Source: Streptomyces sp. Ru71 (GTDB lineage: Bacteria > Actinomycetota > Actinomycetes > Streptomycetales > Streptomycetaceae). From it: 64,000 bases of DNA. The translations under genes were made by a program, and so were the position numbers. How positions within the stretch are numbered: the stretch's first letter is position 1; every line of letters begins with the position of its first letter. Where the stretch lies: assembly GCF_002920535.1 (NCBI RefSeq), contig NZ_PQSS01000020.1:43148-107147 (forward strand), read 5' to 3'. The notes beneath the pieces were generated by a model. It had not been told where the DNA came from and searched no databases. It worked only from the letters and a program-made list of their open reading frames with translations. This document shows positions 8,407-17,291 of this stretch, piece after piece.

Positions 8407-9378
8407 ATGAGCGAACTTTTCGGAACACTTTCCGACGGCACCCCGGTCCACCGCTGGACCCTGGAGCGTTCGGGCACCCGGGTGCGGGTCCTCTCCTACG
8501 GCGGGGTCGTGCAGTCGGTGGAGGTGCCGGACCGTCAGGGGCGGGCCGGGGACGTGGTGCTCGGGTTCGCCGGCCTCGACGGCTATCTCGCCCACCCGGA
8601 GCCCCATCTGGGCGCCCTGGTGGGCCGGTACGCCAACCGGATCGCCGGCGCCCGCTTCACCCTGGACGGGCACGCGTACCCGCTCGCGCCGAACGACGGC
8701 CCCAACTCGCTGCACGGCGGCGTGCGCGGCTTCGACAAGCGGGTCTGGGACGTGCGGCCGGTCGAGCACGGGGTGCGGCTGAGCCGGGTCAGCGCGGACG
8801 GCGAGGAGGGCTTCCCGGGCCGCCTGGAGGTCACCGCGACCTACACCCTGGACGCCTCCGGCGCGCTGCACGTGGCCTACGAGGCGGTCACGGACGCGCC
8901 GACCGTGGTGAACCTGACCAACCACAGCTACTTCGACCTGGCCGGCTCCCGCCACGCGGGCGGCCTCGAACTGCGTCTGGACGCCTCCCGCTACACCCCC
9001 GTCGACGCCGGCCTGATCCCGACCGGGAAGCTCGCGGACGTCGCCGGCACCCGCTTCGACTTCCGTGCGCCGCGCACGATCGGCTCGGGCTACGACCACA
9101 ACTTCGTCCTGGACAAGGGCGTCACCGAGGCCCCCGTGGAGGTGGCCGAGCTGCACGACCCGGAGTCCGGGCGGGTGCTGACGGTGGCGACGACCGAGCC
9201 GGGCCTGCAGCTGTACTCCGCCGACCACCTGGGCGACCCGTTCGGCCCGGGCGCCGGCGTGGCGCTGGAGACACAGCACTTCCCCGACTCCCCGAACCGG
9301 CCGGAGTTCCCGAGCACGGTGCTCAGGCCGGGCGAGGTGTACCGCTCGGAGACGGTGTACGGCTTCTCCGTGCGCTGA
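8407..9378 (+). CDS. aldose 1-epimerase (galactose mutarotase family)
   Basis: This 323-residue enzyme interconverts alpha and beta anomers of aldoses. Conserved parts are GRYANRIAGARF, NSLHGGVRGFDKRVW (sugar-binding His), VVNLTNHSYFDLAG (catalytic His) and the C-terminal VALETQHFPDSPNRP, which carries the catalytic Glu. There is no signal peptide, so it acts in the cytoplasm, unlike the related Tat-exported copy at 32531-33694. The sequences from NSLHGG onward are close in the two copies, suggesting an old duplication. Confidence 0.92.
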   Translation: MSELFGTLSDGTPVHRWTLERSGTRVRVLSYGGVVQSVEVPDRQGRAGDVVLGFAGLDGYLAHPEPHLGALVGRYANRIAGARFTLDGHAYPLAPNDGPNSLHGGVRGFDKRVWDVRPVEHGVRLSRVSADGEEGFPGRLEVTATYTLDASGALHVAYEAVTDAPTVVNLTNHSYFDLAGSRHAGGLELRLDASRYTPVDAGLIPTGKLADVAGTRFDFRAPRTIGSGYDHNFVLDKGVTEAPVEVAELHDPESGRVLTVATTEPGLQLYSADHLGDPFGPGAGVALETQHFPDSPNRPEFPSTVLRPGEVYRSETVYGFSVR

Positions 9379-9386
9379 ACGGCACG

Positions 9387-9422
9387 AGCCCCGGTCCAGG
9401 GGTCAGGTCCCGGACCGGGGCT
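9387..9422. terminator. bidirectional terminator
   Basis: A perfect 11-bp stem (9387-9397 with 9412-9422) encloses a 14-base loop, between the convergent epimerase and GH3 genes. Confidence 0.7.
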
Positions 9423-9466
9423 GCTGGTGGGGGGCCGTCCCCCGTCAGGTGGGGCGGCGTCCCGGA

Positions 9467-11911
9467 TCAGACGTTAATCGTGACGGCGATGCGACGGTCC
9501 GCGATCGAGCGTCCGGCCTGGATCTCGTACGAACCCTTCACAAATGACCATGAGTTGGTCGTCTCGTCCCAGATCTCGAAGGCGCGGCGCGGCAGCTCGA
9601 CGACCGCCTCGGCGACCTCGCCCGGCCCGGCCTCGACGCCGGCGAAGCCGGCCAGCCACCGGGCCGGGCGGCCGGCGCCGGGCTCGGTGGGCGCGAGATA
9701 GAGCTGTACGACCTCCCGCCCGGCCCGGGTGCCGGTGTTGCGGACGCGGACCGTCACCGTCGTCCCGTCCGTCTCGGCCGACTCGTAGGTCCAGTCGGTG
9801 TAGCCGAGGCCGTGGCCGAAGGGGTACGCCGGGGTGCGGCCTTCCTTCTCCCAGGCGCGGTAGCCGATGAACACGTCCTCGTCGTAGTCGAGCCGGCCCT
9901 CGGTGGGCACGACCCGGGTGACGGGCGCGTCCTGGAGGGAGCCCCAGGTGGTGGGCAGCCGGCCGCCCGGTTCGTACGCTCCGGTGAGCACGTCGGCCAG
10001 GGCGGCGCCGCCCTCCTGACCGGGGAACCAGCTCAGCAGCACGGCGGCGACCTCCTCGCGCCAGGGCAGCTCCACCGGGGAGCCGGAGTTGACGACGACG
10101 ACGGTGTGGGGGTTGGCCTCGGCGACCGCGCGCACCAGGTCGTCCTGGCGGCCGGGCAGCGCCAGGTCCTTGCGGTCGAAGCCCTCCGATTCCACCCGCT
10201 CGGTGGTGGCGACCACGACGACGGCGGTGTCGGCGGCGCGGGCCGCTTCGACGGCCTCGGCGATCAGTTCGTCGGGGTCGCGCCGCGGGGCCTGGTGGGC
10301 GAGGGCGAACAGGACCGCCGACAGCGGTGCGGCTTCCTGCCGCTCGACGAGGTGGGTGAGGGAGACCTCGACGGGCTCGCCGGCGGTCAGTTCGGCCTGG
10401 GCGCGCTCCACCGGGGTGCCGAAGAACGCCTCGAAGGGGTCGCTGTCGCCGGCCGGGGGCTGGACGCCGTCGAAGTACGTCGTCCCCGCGACGCGGAGGG
10501 TGAAGCCGCCGGTGCCGCGGATGCCGAAGGTGTGCGGGCCGCTCTCGCGCGGGGTGAACACGCCGGTCAGTTCGACGGAGTGCAGGGTCTCGCGGGTGAC
10601 GCCGTCGGGCAGGTCGGAGCCGAGCCACTGGATCTGCCCGTTGGGGGCGGAGGCGGTGCCGATGACCTCACCGTTCGCGTCCCGGCAGACGGCTCGCAGG
10701 GTGAAGCCCTGGTCGGCGACGGCGAGTTCGGTGGCCGGGTCGGCGCCGACGGCGTAGCGGACGGCGCCCTCGGGGAGGGCGGCGGTGAGGCCGTCGAGCG
10801 GGGAGACGATCCGGGCCGGGAAGACGGTGGCGGAGCCGCCGCCGAGGACGCGGGCGTCGCGGGCGGCGGCGCCGATCAGGGCGACGGTGCGGCCGGGCTT
10901 GAGCGGCAGCGCGGCGCTGTCGTTGCGGACCAGGACGAAGGAGCGGCGGGCGATCTCGCGGGCCAGGGCCTCGCCGTCGACGGCTCCGGGCAGTTCGGTG
11001 ACGGCGGGCTCGGCGCCGGCGAGGGCGCCGGTGCGGGCGGCGAGCCGCAGCACACGGCGTACGGCGTCGTCGACGGCGGCCTCGGTGACCTTTCCGTCGC
11101 GGACGGCCTGGGCGAGGGCCTCGCCGAAGACGGTGCGCGGGCCGGGCATCGCCACGTCGAGGCCGCCCTGGAGCGCGCCGACCGTGTCGCGGGCGGCGAA
11201 CCAGTCGGAGACGTTGCAGCCGTCGAAGCCCCACTCGCCGCGCAGCACCTCGTTCACCAGGTAGTGGTGCTCGGTCATGGTGGTGCCGTTGACCGTGTTG
11301 TAGGCGGTCATGATGCCCCAGGGGTGGGCGTTCTCCACGATGGCCTCGAAGGGCGCCAGGTACAGCTCGCGCAGGGCGCGTTCGGAGACGCGGTTGTCGA
11401 CGGTGAAGCGGTCGGTCTCGGCGTCGTTGGCGACGAAGTGCTTGACGGTGGTGCCGACGCCGCCCGACTGCACTCCCTGGACGTAGCCGGTGCCGATACG
11501 GCCGGTGAGGTACGGGTCCTCGCTGTAGGCCTCGAAGTGGCGGCCGCCGAGCGGGGAGCGGTGCAGGTTGACGGTGGGCGCGAGCAGCACGTGGACGCCC
11601 TTGCGGCGGGCCTCCTGGGCGAGCAGCACACCGGCGCGGCGGGCGAGTTCGGGGTCCCAGGTGGCGGCGAGGGCGGTCGGGGAGGGCAGGGCGACGGAGG
11701 GGTCGTCGGCGCTCCAGCGCACGCCGCGCACCCCGATCGGGCCGTCGGACATGACGAGCGAGTCCAGGCCGATCTCGGGCAGTGCGGGCAGGGACCACAT
11801 GTCCTGCCCGGCCAGCAGCCGCGTCTTGGTGTCCACATCGAGCTTGCCGAGTGCGGACTCGACGACCGCCTCGCGGGCCTCGTCGGCCGGGGTGCGCTGG
11901 GGTCCCGCCAT
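9467..11911 (-). CDS. glycoside hydrolase family 3 beta-glycosidase with PA14 insert
   Basis: This 814-residue enzyme has the full GH3 layout. An N-terminal barrel carries GRHFEAYSEDPYLTG (about 123-137), KHFVANDAETD (about 157-167) and the nucleophile D236 in CNVSDWFAARD. A second domain follows, with a PA14-like insert from about residue 430 to 530 (GVFTPRESGPHTFGIRGTGG), then a fibronectin-III-like C-terminus ending TINV. There is no signal peptide, so it probably cleaves imported oligosaccharides, most likely as a beta-glucosidase or beta-xylosidase. The TetR gene diverges from it and may control it. Confidence 0.9.
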   Translation of the reverse strand: MAGPQRTPADEAREAVVESALGKLDVDTKTRLLAGQDMWSLPALPEIGLDSLVMSDGPIGVRGVRWSADDPSVALPSPTALAATWDPELARRAGVLLAQEARRKGVHVLLAPTVNLHRSPLGGRHFEAYSEDPYLTGRIGTGYVQGVQSGGVGTTVKHFVANDAETDRFTVDNRVSERALRELYLAPFEAIVENAHPWGIMTAYNTVNGTTMTEHHYLVNEVLRGEWGFDGCNVSDWFAARDTVGALQGGLDVAMPGPRTVFGEALAQAVRDGKVTEAAVDDAVRRVLRLAARTGALAGAEPAVTELPGAVDGEALAREIARRSFVLVRNDSAALPLKPGRTVALIGAAARDARVLGGGSATVFPARIVSPLDGLTAALPEGAVRYAVGADPATELAVADQGFTLRAVCRDANGEVIGTASAPNGQIQWLGSDLPDGVTRETLHSVELTGVFTPRESGPHTFGIRGTGGFTLRVAGTTYFDGVQPPAGDSDPFEAFFGTPVERAQAELTAGEPVEVSLTHLVERQEAAPLSAVLFALAHQAPRRDPDELIAEAVEAARAADTAVVVVATTERVESEGFDRKDLALPGRQDDLVRAVAEANPHTVVVVNSGSPVELPWREEVAAVLLSWFPGQEGGAALADVLTGAYEPGGRLPTTWGSLQDAPVTRVVPTEGRLDYDEDVFIGYRAWEKEGRTPAYPFGHGLGYTDWTYESAETDGTTVTVRVRNTGTRAGREVVQLYLAPTEPGAGRPARWLAGFAGVEAGPGEVAEAVVELPRRAFEIWDETTNSWSFVKGSYEIQAGRSIADRRIAVTINV

Positions 11912-11982
11912 CGCGGTGCCTCCTCATGACGTCCGTGCAGGGGCTCCCATGGTGCACCCGTTCCCTGTAGACCGGTAGTTTT

Positions 11983-11999
11983 CGTTATCCTGCCGTTAT
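11983..11999. promoter_or_regulatory. direct repeat in the GH3/TetR intergenic region
   Basis: CGTTAT occurs at 11983-11988 and again at 11994-11999, one helical turn apart, in the 119-bp gap between the divergent GH3 and TetR genes. It is a candidate operator, or the second copy could form part of a -10 region. Confidence 0.35.
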
Positions 12000-12030
12000 T
12001 CATGAGCCGGGGCTGGGGTACGGTGACGCC

Positions 12031-12594
12031 ATGAACGCGAGGGTCAGGAGCGAGGAGCGGCGCGCGGAGATCGTGCGGGCGGCACTGGAGGTGATCGCCG
12101 AGCGCGGGTACCGGGGCGCGAGCCTGGGCGCGGTCGCGGAGCGGGTGGGCCTCACCCAGCAGGGGCTGCTGCACTACTTCCCGACCAAGGAGACGCTGCT
12201 GGTCGCCGTCCTGAAGGAGCGGGACCAGTGGGACGCGGTCCCGGACAGCCAGTGGCGCCTGGACCTGCTCGCCTCGCTGGTCGAGTACAACGCGATGCGG
12301 CCCGGCATCATCCAGACCTTCTCGGCCCTGCTCGGCGAGAGCGTCACCGAGGACCACCCGGCGCGCGCCTACTTCACCGACCGCTACCGCAGGGTCCGCG
12401 AGAGCATGGCGGACGTCCTGCGCACCGAGTACGGCGACCGCCTCCCCAACGGGCTCACCCCCGAACGCACGGCACCGCTCCTGGTCGCGGTGATGGACGG
12501 CCTGCAGTACCAGTGGCTGCTGGACCCGGAGACGGTGGACATGCCGGCCGCGTTCCGCGACTTCCTGCGCCTGCTGGGCGAGCCGGTGGACTGA
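12031..12594 (+). CDS. TetR/AcrR family transcriptional regulator
   Basis: The product has 187 residues. The N-terminal helix-turn-helix is typical: IVRAALEVIAERGYRGASLG, then AVAERVGLTQQGLLHYFPTK. The C-terminal ligand domain includes LLVAVMDGLQYQWLLDPE, found in regulators with BetI/TetR_C_6-like C-domains. It is divergent from the GH3 gene and is probably an autoregulated repressor of it. It is convergent with the MFS gene, sharing a hairpin. Confidence 0.88.
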   Translation: MNARVRSEERRAEIVRAALEVIAERGYRGASLGAVAERVGLTQQGLLHYFPTKETLLVAVLKERDQWDAVPDSQWRLDLLASLVEYNAMRPGIIQTFSALLGESVTEDHPARAYFTDRYRRVRESMADVLRTEYGDRLPNGLTPERTAPLLVAVMDGLQYQWLLDPETVDMPAAFRDFLRLLGEPVD

Positions 12595-12599
12595 GGTGC

Positions 12600-12637
12600 C
12601 CGTGCCGGGCTACGCACGGCGAGCGTGCCCGGCACGG
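12600..12637. terminator. hairpin at the TetR/MFS convergent junction
   Basis: CCGTGCCGGGC (12600-12610) and GCCCGGCACGG (12627-12637) pair perfectly over 11 bp with a 16-base loop. The right arm lies inside the last codons of the MFS gene. Confidence 0.5.
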
Positions 12638-13797
12638 TCTCGCCGGGCGGGGGCCAGGGCGGCCAGCATCGCCGTGCCGGTCAGGGCGAAGGCCCACGGG
12701 TAGCCGGTCCGGTCCGCGAGCGCGCCGAAGACGAGCGCGCCGACGCCCATGCCGGCGTCGTAGGCGACGTTCCACAGCGCGCTGACCGTGCCGTAGCCGG
12801 CCAGGGGCACGCGTGCGTACATCAGGGTCAGCGTGGCGTTCTGGGCGATGCCGAAGCCGATCCCGAACACACCGGCCGCGACGAGCACGGCGAGCGGGGT
12901 GGTGGTGAGCGCCATCAGCAGCGTGCCGGCGGCCGCGAGCAGCAGGCCGGGCAGCACCAGCGCGGCGGCGTCGTGCCGGTCGCCGTGCCGGCCGGCGAGC
13001 CAGCGCGCCACCGTGGTCGCCGCGGGCTGGACGAACAGGGCCACGGCGAGCAGACCCGTGGCCGAGTCGGGGACGGCCAGGGGCAGAAAGGTGACCACGA
13101 TCCCGGCGGCCACGGCGATGGCCGCGAACACCACGGCCGGGCGCCTCAGTCCGGGCGTGCGCAGCCCTTCGGCGATGCTGACGGGTCGTCCCGAGGCGCG
13201 GATGCGGTCGGGCAGACCGGGCACCGCGAGGATCGCGGCGAGCGCGGCCAGCGCCCCGGCCGTGAACACCACCGTGTGACCCACGTGCGCAACCAGCCAC
13301 ACGCTCAGCGGCAACGCCAGCAGCGCGGGCACGCCGCCGACGACGCCGACCAACGCCAGACCCTCCCCGCGCCGTTCGGCCGGGATGAGCGCCGCGGTCA
13401 GCGCACCGCCCGCCACCACGGTGAACGCGAAGCCCCCTCCGCGCAGCAGGCAGATCGCGGCGATCCACCACAGCGCGCGGGACGACGTCAGCGCGAGGGC
13501 CGGCACTCCCAGCAGGGCGAGGCCCACCGCGAGCACGGCCCGGTAGCCGTGGCGACGGACCAGGGCGGGGGTCGCCAGCTCCCCCACCACCGTGCCCGCC
13601 ATCAGCGCGCCGGTGGCCAGCCCGGCCGACCGGCCGCCGGCGCCGTCGGCCGAGGCGTAGCCGGGGACGACCGACAGCAGCAGGTAGAAGCTGGTGGAGG
13701 CCCCCAGGATGGACACGCAGCGCAGCAGCAACGGCCGTGTCAGCAGGGGCGGTCGAGGGGTGCGGGAACGGCCGCCCGCGTCGGTTGTCTCGGTCAC
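12610..13797 (-). CDS. major facilitator superfamily transporter
   Basis: This 395-residue integral membrane protein has about 12 hydrophobic segments in two halves, with the cytoplasmic MFS motif ARWLAGRHGDRHDA in the middle loop and LVRRHGYRAVLAVGL early on. It resembles drug or sugar exporters (the YcaD/AraJ type), but the substrate is unknown. It diverges from the MocR regulator across 47 bp, which may control it. The C-terminus is basic. Confidence 0.82.
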   Translation of the reverse strand: MTETTDAGGRSRTPRPPLLTRPLLLRCVSILGASTSFYLLLSVVPGYASADGAGGRSAGLATGALMAGTVVGELATPALVRRHGYRAVLAVGLALLGVPALALTSSRALWWIAAICLLRGGGFAFTVVAGGALTAALIPAERRGEGLALVGVVGGVPALLALPLSVWLVAHVGHTVVFTAGALAALAAILAVPGLPDRIRASGRPVSIAEGLRTPGLRRPAVVFAAIAVAAGIVVTFLPLAVPDSATGLLAVALFVQPAATTVARWLAGRHGDRHDAAALVLPGLLLAAAGTLLMALTTTPLAVLVAAGVFGIGFGIAQNATLTLMYARVPLAGYGTVSALWNVAYDAGMGVGALVFGALADRTGYPWAFALTGTAMLAALAPARRDRAGHARRA

Positions 13798-13844
13798 GGC
13801 GGGACGCTACGCGGTCGGCCGGATCACCGATAAGCTCCACTTCC

Positions 13845-15269
13845 ATGCCGGTTCAGTGGTCCAGTTGTCCGCCCGAACTGCTGCTGGCCGTCGACCGTGG
13901 CAGCGGCCGACCGCTGCGCGCGCAGGTGGAGCACGCGCTGCGGGACGCGATCCGCGGCGGCCGTCTGACGGTGGGCGAGCGGCTGCCGTCCTCCCGGGAG
14001 CTCGCCCGCACGCTCGGCCTCTCCCGCGGACTGGTGCAGGAGTGCTACGCGCAGCTGCGGGCCGAGGGTTACCTGGTGGCCCGCCCGGGTTCCGCGACCC
14101 GGGTGGCGTCGGGCGCCGCCGCCCCGCCGGACGGCGCACAGCCGCCCCCCGCTACCGCGCCACTGCTGGCCGACTTCCGGTGGGGCGTACCGGACCTGGG
14201 CTCCTTCCCGCTGCGGGACTGGCTGTGGGCCACGCGGGAGGCGGCCCGCGCGATGCCGACGGCGGCGTTCGGCTACGGCGACGCCCGTGGCAGCGCGCAC
14301 CTGCGCGAAGTCCTGGCCGGCTATCTGCGCCGGGTCCGCGCCGCCGCGGCCGCTCCGGACCACATCCTGGTCTGCAACGGCTACGCCCAGGGCCTCGGTC
14401 TCGTCCTTCGAGTGCTCGCCGAGGGCGGAGTGCGGACCGTGGCCTTCGAGGACCCCGGCTCCCCCGGCGCGGCCCGCGCGGCCGCCGAGGCGGCCGGCCT
14501 GCGCGCGGTCTTCGTCCCGGTCGACGCCCACGGTGTCGACGTCCAGGCGCTGGCCGCGACCGACGCCCGCGCCGTCGTCGTCACCCCCGCCCACCAGTGG
14601 CCGACCGGCGTCGCCCTCGCCCCGGAACGCCGGCTCGCCCTGATCGAGTGGGCCAGGGGCCGCGACGCGATCGTCGTCGAGGACGACTACGACGCCGAGT
14701 TCCGCTACGACCGGGAACCGCTCGGCGCGCTCCAGGGCCTGGCGCCGGACCGCGTCGTCCTGCTCGGCACGGTCAGCAAGTCCCTCGCCCCGGCCCTGCG
14801 GCTCGGCTGGATGCTCTGCCCGCCGGCGCTGACCGGGGCGCTCACCGAACACAAGCACCGCAGCGACCGCGGCACCCCCACCCTCGACCAGCTCGCCCTG
14901 GCCGCGCTGATGGAGTCCGGACGCTTCGACCGCCATCTGCGCCGGATGCGCGCCCTCTACGCGGCCCGCCGCACCGCCCTGCTCGCCGCGCTCGCCGAGC
15001 ACGCCCCCGACGTGCCGGTGACCGGTCTCGCCGCCGGTTTCCACGCCGTGGCCCGGCTGCCCGAGGACGCCGACGAGGACCAGGTCGTCACCGCGGCCCG
15101 TGCCCGAGGGGTCGGCCTGTACGGCATCGGCGCCTGCCGCGCCGCGGACCACGGCGGGCCCGCGCAGCTCGTCCTCGGCTTCGGCGACGTCGGCGAACGG
15201 GCCGTCGCCGAGGGCATCGCGGCCGTCGGCCCCCTGCTCACCGGCCGGCTGGGGGGTCACCGCCCGTGA
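13845..15269 (+). CDS. MocR-type regulator (GntR helix-turn-helix fused to an aminotransferase fold)
   Basis: The 474-residue protein begins at ATG 13845. Residues about 20-85 form a GntR winged helix (PLRAQVEHALRDAIRGGRLT, then GERLPSSRELARTLGLSRG). The rest is a class I aminotransferase domain with the PLP lysine in GTVSKSLAPALRLGW and the Asp in VVEDDYDAEFRYDR. MocR/PdxR proteins use PLP as an effector and control vitamin B6 or amino-compound genes. It diverges from the MFS gene and overlaps the next gene by GTGA, so it is coupled to the isomerase-like protein. Confidence 0.92.
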   Translation: MPVQWSSCPPELLLAVDRGSGRPLRAQVEHALRDAIRGGRLTVGERLPSSRELARTLGLSRGLVQECYAQLRAEGYLVARPGSATRVASGAAAPPDGAQPPPATAPLLADFRWGVPDLGSFPLRDWLWATREAARAMPTAAFGYGDARGSAHLREVLAGYLRRVRAAAAAPDHILVCNGYAQGLGLVLRVLAEGGVRTVAFEDPGSPGAARAAAEAAGLRAVFVPVDAHGVDVQALAATDARAVVVTPAHQWPTGVALAPERRLALIEWARGRDAIVVEDDYDAEFRYDREPLGALQGLAPDRVVLLGTVSKSLAPALRLGWMLCPPALTGALTEHKHRSDRGTPTLDQLALAALMESGRFDRHLRRMRALYAARRTALLAALAEHAPDVPVTGLAAGFHAVARLPEDADEDQVVTAARARGVGLYGIGACRAADHGGPAQLVLGFGDVGERAVAEGIAAVGPLLTGRLGGHRP

Positions 15270-16015
15270 CCGGCACCACGGACCCGGGCCCCGCCCGCAT
15301 CGGCGAACTCCTCGACGGCGTACGGCGGTCGGCCACCCGCCTCGACGTCACCCTCGACGCGCTGACCGACGCGCGGGCCCGCCGGCCCTCCACGCTGCCC
15401 GGCTGGAGCCGGGCCCACGTCCTGACCCATCTCGCCCGGAGCGCCGACGCCTACGTGTGGCTGCTGACCCTGGCCCGCACCGGCACCGCACCCGGCCCCC
15501 GGGCCGACGCCGCCGCCCTGGACCGGGCGCTGCGCGAGGGCGCCGAGCGGGACGCGGCCGCGCTGGTGGCCGACCTGCGCGGCAGCCTGCACCGGCTTCT
15601 CGACACGGCGGAGGCCATGCCCGCGGACCGCTGGCCCACGCTGGTCCGCGCCCTCGCGGGCTGGCGCCACCCGGCCTGGTACACCCTCCACCGCGCCCAG
15701 CGTGAACTGGAGACCCACCACGTCGACCTGGACCTCGGGTACCGCGTCACCGACTGGCCCGCCGGCTATGTCGCCCGGGCCCTCGACGAGACCGTCGCCG
15801 CCCTGGCCGCCCGGGACTTCCCCCTCGCCCGCGTCCGGGCCACCGACCTCGACCGCGACTGGGACACCGGCTCGGACGGCCCCGCCGTCACCGGCCCCGG
15901 CCCCGCGCTGCTGGCCTGGCTGTGCGGCCGCGGCCCGCACACCCCCCTGCTGTCGGACGGCCCGCTGCCGACCCCGCCCCGCTGGCCACTGCCCCCGGCG
16001 CCCGGCTGGTGCTGA
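15266..16015 (+). CDS. maleylpyruvate isomerase family mycothiol-dependent enzyme
   Basis: Its GTG start overlaps the MocR stop as GTGA, giving a 249-residue product. The N-terminal four-helix DinB-like domain has the MDMPI signature LPGWSRAHVLTHLARSADAY (metal His), and ELETHHVDLDLGYRVTDWP supplies the later histidines. This family uses mycothiol, the actinobacterial thiol, for isomerisation or thiol transfer. A small C-terminal domain (GPALLAWLCGRG) completes the usual two-domain length. The substrate is unknown, but coupling to a PLP-responsive regulator suggests amine or aromatic metabolism. Confidence 0.85.
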   Translation: MTGTTDPGPARIGELLDGVRRSATRLDVTLDALTDARARRPSTLPGWSRAHVLTHLARSADAYVWLLTLARTGTAPGPRADAAALDRALREGAERDAAALVADLRGSLHRLLDTAEAMPADRWPTLVRALAGWRHPAWYTLHRAQRELETHHVDLDLGYRVTDWPAGYVARALDETVAALAARDFPLARVRATDLDRDWDTGSDGPAVTGPGPALLAWLCGRGPHTPLLSDGPLPTPPRWPLPPAPGWC

Positions 16016-16024
16016 GCACGCCCG

Positions 16025-16414
16025 TCACCGTCCGGCCGGTACCGCGGCCACCACCTCGATCTCGATCCGGGCGTCCGGCTTGAACAGGCGCGGCGCCTCG
16101 AACGTCATGCTCGTCGGCGCGGTGCCGGTGAGGAACTCCCGGCGTACGGCGCCGTATTCGTGCAGCCGGGAGATGTCGGTGAGGTAGGTGCGGATGTTGA
16201 CGACGTCCGCCAGGGTCGCGCCGTGCGCCCCGAGCAGGGCGCCCAGCGCCTCGAAGATGCCACGGGACTGCTCGGCGACCGTCGCGCCCTCGGCGACCTG
16301 GCCGGAGACGAACAACAGGGCGCTGCCGTCGGCGTGTTCGACGCGGGCGACCTGGGAGTAGTAGGCGTTGGCGGGCTGCGGGGCGCCGGCCGGGTTGTCC
16401 AGGGTGACCTTCAT
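16025..16414 (-). CDS. RidA family protein (enamine/imine deaminase)
   Basis: This 129-residue YjgF/YER057c/UK114-fold protein has YYSQVARVE, LFVSGQVAEG, VVNIRTYLTD and a C-terminal IEIEVVAAVP. RidA proteins hydrolyse reactive 2-aminoacrylate and related imines; less conserved relatives have other or unknown roles. The usual substrate-binding Arg is in NIRTYLTD. AGGAG precedes ATG 16414. It lies 15 bp behind the dehydrogenase gene and is probably in one operon with it. Confidence 0.88.
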   Translation of the reverse strand: MKVTLDNPAGAPQPANAYYSQVARVEHADGSALLFVSGQVAEGATVAEQSRGIFEALGALLGAHGATLADVVNIRTYLTDISRLHEYGAVRREFLTGTAPTSMTFEAPRLFKPDARIEIEVVAAVPAGR

Positions 16415-16429
16415 CGTGCTCCTCGGGGC

Positions 16430-17233
16430 TCAGGCGGTACGGATGCGGGGGACGGCGTGCGCGATGTCGGCGCCGGGGTCCTCGGCCGCGGCACGCCGGA
16501 AGTGGTCCGAGACGGCCTGGACGACGGGCAGTGCGGCGGCGCCGGTGGCGAGCTCCAGGTCCTTCACGGCGAGGTCCGTGGCGAAGTGCACGCCCTCGGC
16601 GAAGGCGCGGGCCACCACTCCGCCGAGCGGGCTGCCGGCCAGCGCGGTGCGGGCGGTGTCGCCGTCGAGGCCGAGCGCGTCGGCGAGCCGCAGCGCCTCC
16701 GCGACGAGGCCGACGCCGCCGATCACCGCCGCGTTGAGGACGAGTTTGAGGGCCGCGCCCGAGCCGAGCGGCCCGGTGCGGGTGACGGTGCCCAGCCGGA
16801 CCAGCACGTGCTCGGTGGCCGACGCCTCACCGCCGGCGAGGATGCCGAGCGTGCCGTCGGCGGCCCGGTCGGTGCTGCCCATGACCGGCGCGTCCACCAG
16901 CGTCACCCCGTCCTTCAGCCGCTCGGCCAGTTCCCGTATGGCGTCCGGGCCGACGGTGGACATCTCGATCCAGGTCGTGCCCGGCCGCAGCGCGGGGACG
17001 ACGGCGTCGGCGACGGCCGTGAGCGCCCGCGGTCCGGTGAGCATCGTGATGACCACGTCGGCGTCCCGCACCGCCTCCTCCGGCGAGGCACCGAGTACGG
17101 CCCCCTCGGCCACGAGCGGTGCGGCCCTGGCCGGTGTGCGGTTCCAGACGGTGAGCGGGTGACCGGCGGCCAGCAGCCTCGCGGCCATGGGCGTGCCCAT
17201 GCGGCCGAGCCCCAGAAAGGCGATCTTCTCCAT
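16430..17233 (-). CDS. NAD(P)-dependent 3-hydroxyisobutyrate dehydrogenase-type oxidoreductase
   Basis: The product has about 267 residues. ATG 17233 starts MEKIAFLGLGRMGTPMAARLL, the beta-hydroxyacid dehydrogenase Rossmann motif. Further marks are VWNRTPARA (cofactor ribose/phosphate contact), WIEMSTVGPD, APVMGS and the catalytic lysine in GSGAALKLVLNAAVIGG. Members reduce short beta-hydroxyacids or imines; the substrate here is unknown. The LysR gene diverges across 58 bp that hold a palindrome, and RidA follows, so a small LysR-controlled unit is likely. Confidence 0.88.
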   Translation of the reverse strand: MEKIAFLGLGRMGTPMAARLLAAGHPLTVWNRTPARAAPLVAEGAVLGASPEEAVRDADVVITMLTGPRALTAVADAVVPALRPGTTWIEMSTVGPDAIRELAERLKDGVTLVDAPVMGSTDRAADGTLGILAGGEASATEHVLVRLGTVTRTGPLGSGAALKLVLNAAVIGGVGLVAEALRLADALGLDGDTARTALAGSPLGGVVARAFAEGVHFATDLAVKDLELATGAAALPVVQAVSDHFRRAAAEDPGADIAHAVPRIRTA

Positions 17234-17259
17234 GCCGTCGACGCTAGGACCGGGCACGG

Positions 17260-17285
17260 GATGCGACAAGCGAATGTCTAGCATC
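17260..17285. promoter_or_regulatory. nested inverted repeat, candidate LysR operator
   Basis: GATGC (17260-17264) and GCATC (17281-17285) enclose GACA (17265-17268) and TGTC (17275-17278). This lies in the 58-bp divergent gap, the usual place for an LysR activation site. Confidence 0.5.
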
Positions 17286-17291
17286 GCTGAC

